A stretch of 64,000 bases of DNA from Ectobius pallidus. Lineage: Eukaryota; Arthropoda; Insecta; Blattodea; Ectobiidae. The stretch is from the NCBI GenBank assembly GCA_964059195.1, contig CAXKWD010000001.1, forward strand, positions 215,334,484 through 215,398,483. Reading direction: 5' to 3'. Position numbers and translations under genes: made by a program. Shown piece by piece: positions 44,896-53,700 of this stretch. The notes beneath the pieces are model-generated. The model saw only the letters and a program-made list of their open reading frames with translations, did not search any database and was not told the origin of the DNA. The number at the start of each line of letters is the position of its first letter. Within the stretch, counting starts at the first letter, position 1.

Positions 44896-47567
44896 CATAA
44901 ATAATAGAAGAATGGTTTTTGTGTGCAGGTTCTCCATGGAGATGCAGCTAGTTCACCACAAGATCGGCTACAGACAACATCCTGAAGATATATACGCCAT
45001 GGCTGAAGGGATAGTGGTGGTGTCTTTTTTCATTCAGGTGGCCTGCAGTCCCAGGTTCGAACAATGCGAGATAGACAACGCACGCTTGCACTCCCTGGTT
45101 AGCAAATTGGAGGCTTTGATACAGCCAGGCTCTAGTATGGAGATCGACATAACTGATCTTCTCCTGCTCGTATCTCCTTATGCCTCCCCTGCAGGCTACT
45201 TCATGTATTCCGGATCTCTCACCGAGCCGGATTACCAAGAGGTCGTCACTTGGATACTATACCCCTCTGCCATTATTATATCCAACTACCAGGTAAAATA
45301 CGAATATCTTCGGATTTATTTTCATAAGCAGAAATGTAATAGGGTACAGTAGAGCCCCGCTATTCCGAAAATCCGCCTATTCCGAACAGAGTTCAGAAAA
45401 AATACCGATTGTTTTAACTTAAAAAATCCCTTTGGGCAAGCCTACAGGCTGAGGTAGATTTCGAAGTGCTTTTGGTTTAATTTGCTGTCGCTGCATAGTA
45501 CTCTTATTCTTTAGCCTTGGCATGACAAATCCGCAATAATAACTGCAAGGAAGAGGAAAGAGCACTTTTTCAAACATTCTAATCTCGCCTTATATGAGAA
45601 CTATCAAGAAAATAGTTATTGATTGGTAGAGTACTCATCAAGAGCTTTTCAATGATACCTCACAAGACGTAGTTTAAAAAAAAATCGAATTTCCATCCCC
45701 CCACTCCCACTCGTACCCTCGAAACCCCCGAATCGTTGGTGTCTCTGTGAACTCCATAGGGAGTACTCTAATTTATTCAAACAAAGTTTCCCTCTACACT
45801 TAATAGGGGCCGAGATATAAATGTTTTAAAATTTCAACTCCCTCCCCGTCCACCCCCTTGAGCCAATTTTGCTCATTAACGAACTTGTTCGAACTATTGG
45901 GCCTAGAAATAACATAATAAAATTTGGTTCAAATATCTTCAAAATTACGGCCGCTAGCGTGTATATATATATATATATATCACTTTTTTTTTTTTAACAG
46001 GCTGTGGTTTCGTACTTAGGAAGGCATGAAACGTAAAGATATGAAAGAATTTTTCGAAAGTCATGACATGGTATCGATTGCAATAGCTAGCTAGATTTTT
46101 CTTCGAAATCTACCTAAAACAGGTGAAATTGAAAAGACGTTCGTTTAGAAACGTACATTTATTGTTATACAAAGAAGTTAAATAGAGACATACATAGAGC
46201 CTAAGCTTGATGAAAACGCCTGAAACCAAATTGGAATGAAAGCTGGTTACTTACAGCACATGTCGGCTGACTCTAGCAGATGTCCCCGCACTTAATTTAC
46301 GCCTTAACAAGTCAATACGTTGATATTATTCCCGCTAAACCGAACAGTATTCGGTCCCAATTAGTTCGGAACAGCGGGACTCTATTGTATTTCGTAAGAC
46401 ACTCCTTGACATGCAATTTTAACTTCATTTGATAGTCCTTATTTAGCTTTATTTATTAAGTGCCAGAATTGTACTTTATGAGACTGTGTGGTGGACGGGA
46501 AAATGTCTGTCCGTCTAGCTGTCTGGAGGTCTGTATGGAGGATAACGCAAACGCGCTTTATCTTGGTATACGCATTTATAACCTCTGTGGGACGAAGCCT
46601 ATTGATTTTTGACCAAATCGGTTGACTGCTACCGGAGTTATACCCAATTTATCACCCATTTTATGGCAATATATTAGAAAGAATTTATCAAACGAAAATC
46701 AGTTCTCATGACAACATATTGTTTTACACTGTTCATATACGACTTTAGATGTTGCAATACAGTTAGCTTTGACAAATAACACTATCCACATATTCCTTCA
46801 CATATGCTTATCAAATTATACCTTTGTTCTTCCGTAATCCCTGCTTAATGAATCAATCTGGAAGTTAACTCGGAAATCGATTACATAAATAACTTATTTT
46901 CTGGATATCATAATTGCAATTATCACTGATTAAACAAAAGCATTCTGGCACTTTGTTACATCAATTTACCTGATTTGATTATTTATTGATTACATACAAT
47001 CGTAAATATACGACAAGTATGTAATGGAATAAAGAACAATAAAATTAAACATAAATTAAAATATATTAAAATAGCAGGATTCCTGCTTGCTCATAGAATT
47101 CATTCAGTTTTTAAAAAAATGTGCTGCCTGTTAGGCATCTTCGTGGCTCTAAATATTTGTAACATAATGACGTCATGAGTTCGCTCAGGTAATTTATTGA
47201 AATGTTTTAAAGACACTGCATGACATTATTGTTTTGTTTTTTAGCGGCGGTGTTGCTTAGTTGTAGCGTTGTGAGCGCAACGATCGTTCTTGTTAGGCCT
47301 ACCAAATTTCAAATTCCTAGCTCATTTGGAAGTGGGCAAACACTAATGTCAGTGAGTGAGTGAGTGAGTCAGCCGTGTGACTTTATATTATAGGGATGTA
47401 AAAGACTAAGTTATTACTTCCATTAAGCCGTGTAACAGAACTTAATAATGCCATTATTATTACAGATGGATAGTTTTAGACAGTTGTTGTCGAAGAATGG
47501 AGACCTCATTGTTTTCAACTTTAGAGACGAACAGCCTCTCAATGACAGGCTCATTCTTTATTGCTGA
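40370..47567 (+). CDS. CA-D: inactive carbonic-anhydrase-related protein with Ser-rich tandem repeats
   Basis: Exons 42407-43394, 43958-44105, 44929-45292 and 47466-47567 join in frame; an upstream exon 40370-40624 (or to 40630) is likely. With it the protein is about 618 residues. The N-terminal half is Ser/Arg/Asp-rich and contains about six tandem 41-residue repeats (GDPSMTSVSRSIRSASQAI core). The C-terminal CA domain starts at SHQSPINI. Every zinc ligand is lost: H94 is Cys, H96 is Arg (EICFRWG) and H119 is Gln (MEMQLVHH). E106 (GSEH) and T199 remain; T200 is Glu (GSLTEPDY). It cannot be a normal zinc enzyme and may act as a binding or scaffold protein. No signal peptide is visible in the proposed first exon, so location is unknown. 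The FxxQ intron is lost. Confidence 0.87.
40760..41430. mobile_element. Mariner-derived foldback element, copy 3
   Basis: Starts CGAGGGACGTCCACAAAGTA after TA. Arms encode, on the minus strand in the left half, QKLVPPYDKCFNSGGEYIEK then stop, and the matching sequence inverted in the right half (QWFKSQAADF). The right end is eroded. Confidence 0.85.
41568..42178. mobile_element. DNA transposon remnant with CGGACTATAAGACGC ends
   Basis: Left 'acggactataagacgc' (about 41576) and right 'gcgtcttatagtccg' (about 42152) are inverted; the right end continues 'aaaaatacgg' before TA. Ends of this type occur in many animal DNA transposons. No transposase is present. Confidence 0.75.
42407..43394 (+). 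CDS. CA-D repeat exon plus CA N-terminus
   Basis: Acceptor TATATCGCAG, donor T|GTAAGT; 329 codons, phase 0 in and phase 1 out. Begins GIPEVEHLSSKSV, continues through the Ser-rich repeats and then GSHQSPINIRKEF, PPPLVYSHYWDF and SNDGTT. The last part is the ordinary alpha-CA exon; the repeat region has been added in front inside the same exon. H64 is Thr. Confidence 0.88.
42578..43267 (+). repeat. Coding tandem repeats of ~123 bp
   Basis: Six units of 38-45 residues, each with a (G)(D/N)PSM(T/S)xVxxSI(R/K)S core, then S(Q/H)AI(S/P)xxSQ(R/G)I(A/S)DSDA. The middle three units are almost identical at the DNA level and the outer ones are diverged, which points to recent expansion in the centre. 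The last unit runs directly into the CA domain. Confidence 0.93.
43512..43583 (+). repeat. tRNA-like SINE S1, copy 1
   Basis: 'ctggcgtagctcagttggta' is a near-perfect tRNA A box and 'tcctgggttcaaatatcag' carries the B box. The stems are imperfect, so it is not a working tRNA. Confidence 0.8.
43825..43898 (+). repeat. tRNA-like SINE S1, copy 2
   Basis: Same family as 43512: 'ctggcttagctcagttggta', 'gatagccaaaggtcctgggt', and the same 3' 'tttttctcctataatattct'. Confidence 0.8.
43958..44105 (+). CDS. CA-D exon with degenerate zinc site
   Basis: Acceptor CTTGTGTACAG, donor AG|GTAATT. Encodes LLSGGNLNGAYELREICFRW then GPNNVTGSEHIMNGR. The HxH zinc pair is CxR. Confidence 0.93.
44212..44870. repeat. 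Interspersed repeat interrupted by a MITE (CA-D intron 3)
   Basis: Same repeat as 12508-12815. The match breaks exactly at the TA of 44428-44429 and resumes at 44789. Confidence 0.75.
44430..44788. mobile_element. 359-bp mariner-type MITE with documented empty site
   Basis: Starts CAGAGTGTCCCG and ends CGGGACACTCTG, flanked by TA on both sides. Long inverted arms ('ttggtcataaactttatatc' reappears inverted). The related repeat at 12508-12815 lacks it and has a single TA, so insertion with TA duplication is seen directly. Confidence 0.92.
44857..44894. repeat. (ATT)n microsatellite before a CA-D acceptor
   Basis: About twelve ATT units ending 35 bp before the splice acceptor of exon 44929. 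Confidence 0.95.
44929..45292 (+). CDS. CA-D fused exon (third-ligand strand plus SLTEP loop)
   Basis: Acceptor TTGTGTGCAG, donor CAG|GTAAAA; 121 codons. FSMEMQLVHHKIGYR through SFFIQ runs directly into VACSPRFEQ and YFMYSGSLTEPDYQEVVTW. In the sisters an intron lies after FxxQ. An (ATT)n microsatellite sits just upstream of the acceptor. Confidence 0.93.
45347..46387. mobile_element. pogo-like DNA element (CA-D intron 4)
   Basis: Left end CAGTAGAGCCCCGCTATTCC and right end complementary to CAATAGAGTCCCGCTGTTCC, flanked by TA (45345-45346 and 46388-46389). Such 'CA.TAGAG.CCCGCT.TTCCGAA' ends and TA duplications are typical of pogo/Tigger-type elements. Length 1,041 bp; no transposase was recognised. 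Confidence 0.85.
46452..46985 (+). repeat. R1 interspersed repeat, near full-length (CA-D intron 4)
   Basis: Bounded by 'ttaagtgccagaattgtac' and 'attctggcactttgttacat'/'atttacctgattt', the same two ends as the 22127 copy but inverted. Inner words 'accaaatcggttgactgc' and 'atgacaacatattgttttac' match. Confidence 0.8.
47466..47567 (+). CDS. CA-D last exon
   Basis: Acceptor TATTACAG; encodes MDSFRQLLSKNGD, VFNFRDEQPLNDRLILYC and stop. The RxxQPLNxR motif identifies the terminal CA exon. Too short for ordinary ORF calling. Confidence 0.9.
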   Translation: MDSFRQLLSKNGDLIVFNFRDEQPLNDRLILYC

Positions 47568-48169
47568 AGAAGAAATCTGCGCATCTAAGAACCTAAACAT
47601 TCCATACAAACTCTGTTTTAGAGAGTAAATTCCATGTTGAATTATATTAAAACAAAACTTTGGAACCATCTTTACACAAATATTATAAATTAAAGAGCAC
47701 GTAGAAGATAGCTTTTGTGTATTATTTAAGACTTTTTAAAAATACAGAATGTTCGAAAAACAGGCGTTTAAAAAATGGATACTTCATACTTAGGCCCTAT
47801 ATAGTAAGAATTAAAATTCGAATTGCATTCGGGAGGTCCCAGGTTCAAATTCCGTGGCCGATCAATTTGACATGGGTTTTCTCATGGTTTCCCCAGTCGC
47901 AAAGGCAAATGCTGAATTGGATATTTACATGCCATGAATCATCCTCGCTGTTTCAGCATATACCATTTCCATTAAAAATAATATCAGTTGAAATTTATTC
48001 CATAAATTACACCAACAATAGAAAATAATTGACAATAAATAATTTCATGGCCTAAATACGCACAGATCCTGAAATCCTGATATGGCTTCGAAGCTGCAAA
48101 TTAATAAAATTTAGCTACAGTAAATAAAAATCAAAGCAAAATAGTACTGTATATTGAGATACAAGAGTA

Positions 48170-48620
48170 GTAGATGCGTCATGGAAGAATCGAGGAATAG
48201 TTTGAAAAGAAGAGCCGAAGACTCAACACGCAGCAAAAATCTAGTCATATCTTGAGAGGAATGTCGCTTATTTCAACACGGATATTGAGTGCGTGGCTGA
48301 TTTGTATACACTTTGCTTTTCAAGTGCTTCCCAAAGAAAGCAATCACTAGGCCTAGGATTTTCTTGACCTACAAATGCCAAAAACGTTCCTATAAACTAC
48401 AGAATAAGGAATGAAGAAATTTAAGAAGATTGGAGAAGAGACTTATCTAGGAATTTCTAAAGAAAAGAAAATCTAACTGGTAACATTGTGAGATGAAGAG
48501 GACTTTCGCTGGATGCAATCGAAAGATAAATTAAAGGAACACGAAGATTTGATAGAAACGAGATACTGGATGACATCAAGAAGAAAAAAAACTATGAAGA
48601 GTTACTAATAATTCCTTAAC
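48170..48620 (+). pseudogene. Possible LINE tail
   Basis: Plus-strand pieces such as RNEILDDIKKKKNYEELLI resemble the 'LLDDLK...Y..LK' tail found downstream of LINE ORF2 in insects. Strongly decayed. Confidence 0.35.
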
Positions 48621-48744
48621 TGCAACCAATGGTCATAGTATGATGATTGGAGCTTTGGTGGAATTATATAGGCCCTACGGCAGGGGAAACAGGAGCACCC
48701 CGGGAAAACCTGCCCCGACCCTAATTTATTCACCACAAATTTCA

Positions 48745-48820
48745 CATTGATCTGTCGAGATTCGATCCCGAGTGCAAGCGGTGGAAGTCGAGCGGTCTAA
48801 CTACTCAGCCGTGGACTGGC
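48745..48820 (-). repeat. tRNA-like SINE head (minus strand)
   Basis: 'gagattcgatcccgagtgca' (inverted B box) and 'actactcagccgtgga' (inverted A box) are at tRNA distance, with 'gtggaagtcgagcggtctaa' between them. Confidence 0.6.
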
Positions 48821-48932
48821 CTTAAGTAGAGTTAAAAGATGCAGCAGAAGACGAGAGAGCTGAAGAGTGGAATTTCACTTGGGTAAAGCAGAAGTACCGT
48901 TAACAAACATCGGATTAGAAATATTGGTACTA

Positions 48933-49600
48933 CGAGGAGCGTCCATAAAGTAAGTTTCCCTGGGTCCGTTTATAGAAACGAAACAAAATTTCTTTGAAAT
49001 ATCCATTGCAACAGATACAGCAAGTATTCACCTATTTTTCAACATATTCGCCACCGAAATTGAAACATTTGTCTTACTGTTGCACCAACTTTTGAATGCC
49101 TGTGCCGTAGAAGTGTGCCGCCTGGGATTTGAACCACCGTGTGACAACCACCTTCGCCTCTCTCTCATTCTCTGTCATTTCGTGGAAAAGATGGAAATCA
49201 CTGGGAGCGAAGTTCGGGCTGTATGGTGGATGTTTAAACATCTCCTAGCAAGTCTCCTGCAGAAGTTCGGCTGGGAGGTGTTTAAACATTCACCCTAATG
49301 CCCGGACCTCGCTCCAGTGATTTCCATCTTTCCCTACACCTCACGAAATGACAAAGAATGGCAGAGAATGACAGAGAGGCGAAGGTGGTTGTCACATGGT
49401 GGTTCAAATCCCAGGCGACACACTTCTACGACGCAGGTATTCAAAAGTTTGTGCCACGGCAAGACAAATCTTTCAATTGCGGTGACGAATATGTTGAAAA
49501 ATAGGTTAAGCCTTGCTGTATCTGTTGCAATAAATATTTCCTTGAGATTGTTTTTTTCAGTAAACTGCCCCAGGGAAACTTACTTTATGGACGCGCCTCG
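48933..49600. mobile_element. Mariner-derived foldback element, copy 4 (best ends)
   Basis: Starts CGAGGAGCGTCCATAAAGTA and ends with 'tactttatggacgcgcctcg', flanked by TA (48931-48932 and 49601-49602). Both arms carry the transposase C-terminal region in opposite orientation; the central inversion point is near 49260. Confidence 0.9.
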
Positions 49601-49727
49601 TACTTCGCTAATTAAATAAGATCGTGGTCGACTCCAGAATATCAGGAGTAGACCCAAATACTTATTTTTACCATAGGCTAGAGGGAATATGGGGAACGAA
49701 TTTTCTTTTTTCGTCCAGTTTGTACTG

Positions 49728-49760
49728 AACTAGGAGGTGCCCGTGGCTTCGCCACGATAA
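49728..49760 (-). mobile_element. Helitron-like 3' terminus (inverted)
   Basis: 'aactagg' then the hairpin 'cgtggcttcgccacg'. On the minus strand this is a GC hairpin followed by CTAGT. A related hairpin 'gcccccggcttcgcccgcc' lies at about 50150. Confidence 0.55.
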
Positions 49761-50673
49761 TTCTTTGAAAAAATTAAGAGTATAATAATTATTAAAGCAT
49801 TATATTTATTAACACTTGCACGCGAATCATTCATAAACTAAGCCATTAATAATAATTAATGAAACAGCTAAAATTCCTGCTTTAGAGTACATTCCACGAC
49901 ATGAAAGCGCCCCCTGGTAAAACTATATCAGAATCGATTATGCAGTTCCAAAGAACCTGTGAACACATAATACGTATTGTTTCTCAGCTGTTTATTGCCA
50001 TGAATATGATGTGAATTTTATTTTATCAATTCGGTGTAATTTTCAGAAATTATATAATGTTTCAAGGGAAGGAATGGTTTGTTTGGATTATTATTATTAT
50101 CAGCGATATTTCAAGAGATAAAACCATCAATATTTTACAGGTGTTGCCCCCGGCTTCGCCCGCCATTTTAAGAAAATTACACTGGTATAGATTATTAAAA
50201 ATGTTTGTGGTTCAGAGCTATGAAAATTGTAAGTAAAAATAAAATTAGAATATTTGCTCATTGTGTTCTTTTCACTTAGGCCTTATATAATAAAGAAACG
50301 GTTTTCCTTCCTAATTTTGTAGTCATGAAAGTTTAGACTGCGAGAGACGAACATCGCCGAGTATACCCGATGTCTCACGAAGCGGGCGAGCAAGCACGCT
50401 ATTTAGGGCCGTTGAATTGTATAAGAGTAGATATGGCAACGAATTGGGGCCTCTCAACTGTAAGCTACTTGCTTCTAGGCAATGTTGAATAATATGTGGT
50501 TTCCTAGGAAACACAGACGTGCCGCGAACTTCCACATGTTTGATGTCCGGTGAAATGAAAAACTTGGTTATGCGTGGCAAACGCAGCTGAATTTTACTCG
50601 CGGTACAATTATTTCAGCCAGATGGATTCTCAGAACTGTTTAGACCTGGCCTCATCGGAGTCCTGGGTTTGAG

Positions 50674-50793
50674 AAATGCGACCGTCCCCTATAGACATAA
50701 CACCATCTAAAGCAACGACTCTGACAGCACCTCCTCTCAGAGTCCACAGCGCCAAGATCTCCACAGTCACAGTCAAGAACAATGGCAACACTG
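50674..50793 (+). CDS. CA-E first recognised exon
   Basis: Encodes MRPSPIDITPSKATTLTAPP and TVTVKNNGNT|G; donor GTGAGT. A phase-1 acceptor TTGAG|AA at 50673 would avoid the upstream TGA and link it to an unseen 5' exon with the same phase as in CA-A. The acceptor is weak. Confidence 0.75.
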
Positions 50794-53700
50794 GTGAGTA
50801 CATCACAACTTCCAATGAGAACATTATGATTTGAGTGACCCGCTTTTGCGGTCCGACTCTGCTTGACATAGAGTCCGGTTTCTACTAGGTAGGCACTAGG
50901 TTTCGCAACTAATTTCATAAAAGTGATTTAGTGAAACTATTATTAAACCAATTTCCTTCCAAACAAACTCCAGTGCACGTTTCAGCTTATTTATGAAATT
51001 CGTGTTATTCTTATAAATTCGGGTATTTCACAATTTCTAACTTTTCGAAATAATTTTACAAAATCCTAACGGCTGAATATGTAGAAACCTCAACTTACCA
51101 CTTTCGTTTCGCGAAAAATTGAATCAGTCAAAACTGCGGGTGTCGTACTCAGTGTCACCAGTAGGCTACATCTCGCAAATGCGCATTCAAGAAAAAAACT
51201 AGTTACGAAACCTACTTCTCCCTTTTAAACTATACTTTAGGGGGAATATTATAGGAGAAAAATTTCTCTGACACTGGGATTTGAACCCAGGACCTTTGGA
51301 TATCCGTGTCACTGCTCTACAAACTGAGCTAAGCCAAGGTTCACTTCACAGCGGCAGATGGAACCACAATCATAGGAGAGAGGTTCCATCTGGCGCTGTG
51401 AAGTAAAATCCCCGACCCGACCGGGAATCGAACCTGGATATATATAATGTCCGCCGCCTTGGGAATATGGGGAACTGCCGTGACTGCCAGCCACCTGGGC
51501 GGCCCAGGTTCGATTCCCGGTCGGGTCGGGGATTTTACAGAGATGTTGAGTTTCCTTCTTGGGTCAGAACTGGGTGTTGTGTCATCATTCCCATCCCGCG
51601 AAAGGACTTAGCCTACGTGGTATCATCCGCGTAGTGTCCCACGGCTCGGTCCCGGGGCAGGAACGGCCTCATATATATGTGTGTGTGTATATATAACTTA
51701 TATATATCGTGTAGGGATTTTGAAGTAATTTATTTTTGCATATTTTGGAGCTTATTTTTTATATTTTCGTGCTTGTTTACTTGCTTATCTGAATACTAAT
51801 TATTATTGAAGTGCCGTGCTGTTTCAATTCCTAAACGAGTGAGAGTATATATATACCTGTATCCTGTTACCAATGTGTATCCAGCAATCTTTTCAGACTT
51901 TCACATCTGCTACAGGTTTTTTTTTATAGGACTTATGTTCATCTTTCATATTACAGCCACTGTGATTCTGGATACGGCAGAACGTCCAGTACTGGAAGGC
52001 GGTATCCTGAAGAAGCCCTACATGCTCTCCAACATACACTTCCACTGGGGGCCCACAAATGAAGTCGGCAGTGAGCACAGCATAAATGGCCAGAAGTATG
52101 TATTTTATTTTACACATACTGCATAATATGCATCAGAAAGTAACTTATAAAAGCGAAAATATCTATGGCGATACTCGTGACGGAAGTGTGTTTTAACATA
52201 GTCGCGAAAAAGTTAGAAAAAAACGAACCGAACCGAACCTCACGTCAAAAAAAACAAAACATATTAAAATTATATAATATATAAGGAAATTCTAAGCTTC
52301 AGTGTATGCATTGGTTTCAGATTCAGTATGGAGATGCATTGGGTTTTCACACGGGAACAATTCGGAGTGCTAACCAAGGTCATGAAGGATCAACCAACCG
52401 ATGTGGCTGTTGTGGCGATATTTCTTAAGGTATGAGCACATTCCAAAGAAGCTGTCTCAGTTAAAAAAAAAAAAAAAGTTCAAAATAAGAAATAATAATT
52501 ATTATTATCTTTCAACTCTATCTATATTAATAAAAGAAGTGTCTGTCTTCCTTCTGTCTGTCTGTCTGTCTGTCTGTCCGCGATGCCCAGCGAAATCTAC
52601 TCAATGCAGAGATCTGAAATTTTAAACATACGTGGACTGAAGGGTTGGAAAATGCACCTCGAAGCCGGAATTTTAATTTTCGCTTTCGTTCGTGAGTTAT
52701 GAGTGAAAAACGGGCAAAAAACGTGCATGTTTTGCGTTTTCAAAGCATCAGTATTCAGTTATACATTTCAATATCAAATCAATTACAGTTGGCTTTGGCT
52801 ATTTTTGTCATACCTTGGAAATAAAACTTTCGGGATGGCTTGAATGTTGTAAGCCCTATATATGATCACACATTGTTTTATTTGGACGAAACTCACTATA
52901 CAGGGGTTTTCTGGGCCAAGGAACTCGAATCTGAGGTCGCTTTTACCAGGCGACGCTATCTAATCGTGGTATGTTGTCCACGTGATTTAGGTGTTAATAA
53001 ATATAATGATTTAACTATTATGCTCTTAATTTTTAATTTTTGAAATAATTATCGCGGGCGAAGCCGCGAGCACATGCTAGTATGACATAAAATACAAATT
53101 ATATACTTTCTATCCTCAAAAGTAAAATACTCACGGCCTAAGTCATCGGCAAGTAAGAGTAACTTCTAATGTGTTTACTTTCGGCAAGACTTGTTTTGTT
53201 GATAAAAACTGTGAAGTCCGTAATATCGGAAAGCTATGTAGGCCTGATGGTAAGCAGATGCAACATGACTGACTGCCGTACAGCCGGTGTGCTGGACTGG
53301 CATCGAACCCATAGCACGTGGACGCGCAACTTGTTTTGAAGCTCCTGGTAATGGAATCCGAGCCCTGCTCATGAAAGTTGCGACATGTAGATTAGGGTGT
53401 CCATTCGTCCCGTTTTTGTCGGGACAGTCCCGTTTTTTGACAATATGTCCAGAAAGTTTTATTGGGGACACTCAATTGTCCCGCTTTTTGTGATTGTGAT
53501 TGACCAGTGTGTTTCACTCTACGTTAATAAAATTTACAACAGTGAAGGTCTTGCTCATTGTCAAAACATACTTTAATGGAGTATGTGCTGACGTTTATGA
53601 TAAATTAAGAAAAGAAAAAAAACGCACTTCTTGACAGAATACATAAAAGTGAAATGTAGTCACAAGGAGGCATCTATTTTTGTGGAATAACTTAGGCCTA

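Larger units (their letters stand above)
47568..50673. other. CA-D to CA-E intergenic region
   Basis: Holds a SINE tail with 'ggtttccccagtcgcaaagg' (about 47885), a probable LINE tail (48170-48620), a tRNA-like SINE on the minus strand (48745-48820), the fourth mariner foldback (48933-49600), and two Helitron-like ends (49728-49760, 50144-50170). No gene is seen. Confidence 0.65.
50794..51956. other. CA-E intron 1: SINE and palindromic tRNA-like repeat
   Basis: Contains a minus-strand S1 SINE (51266-51342) and an inverted tRNA-like pair (51408-51537), then AT-rich sequence. Confidence 0.65.
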
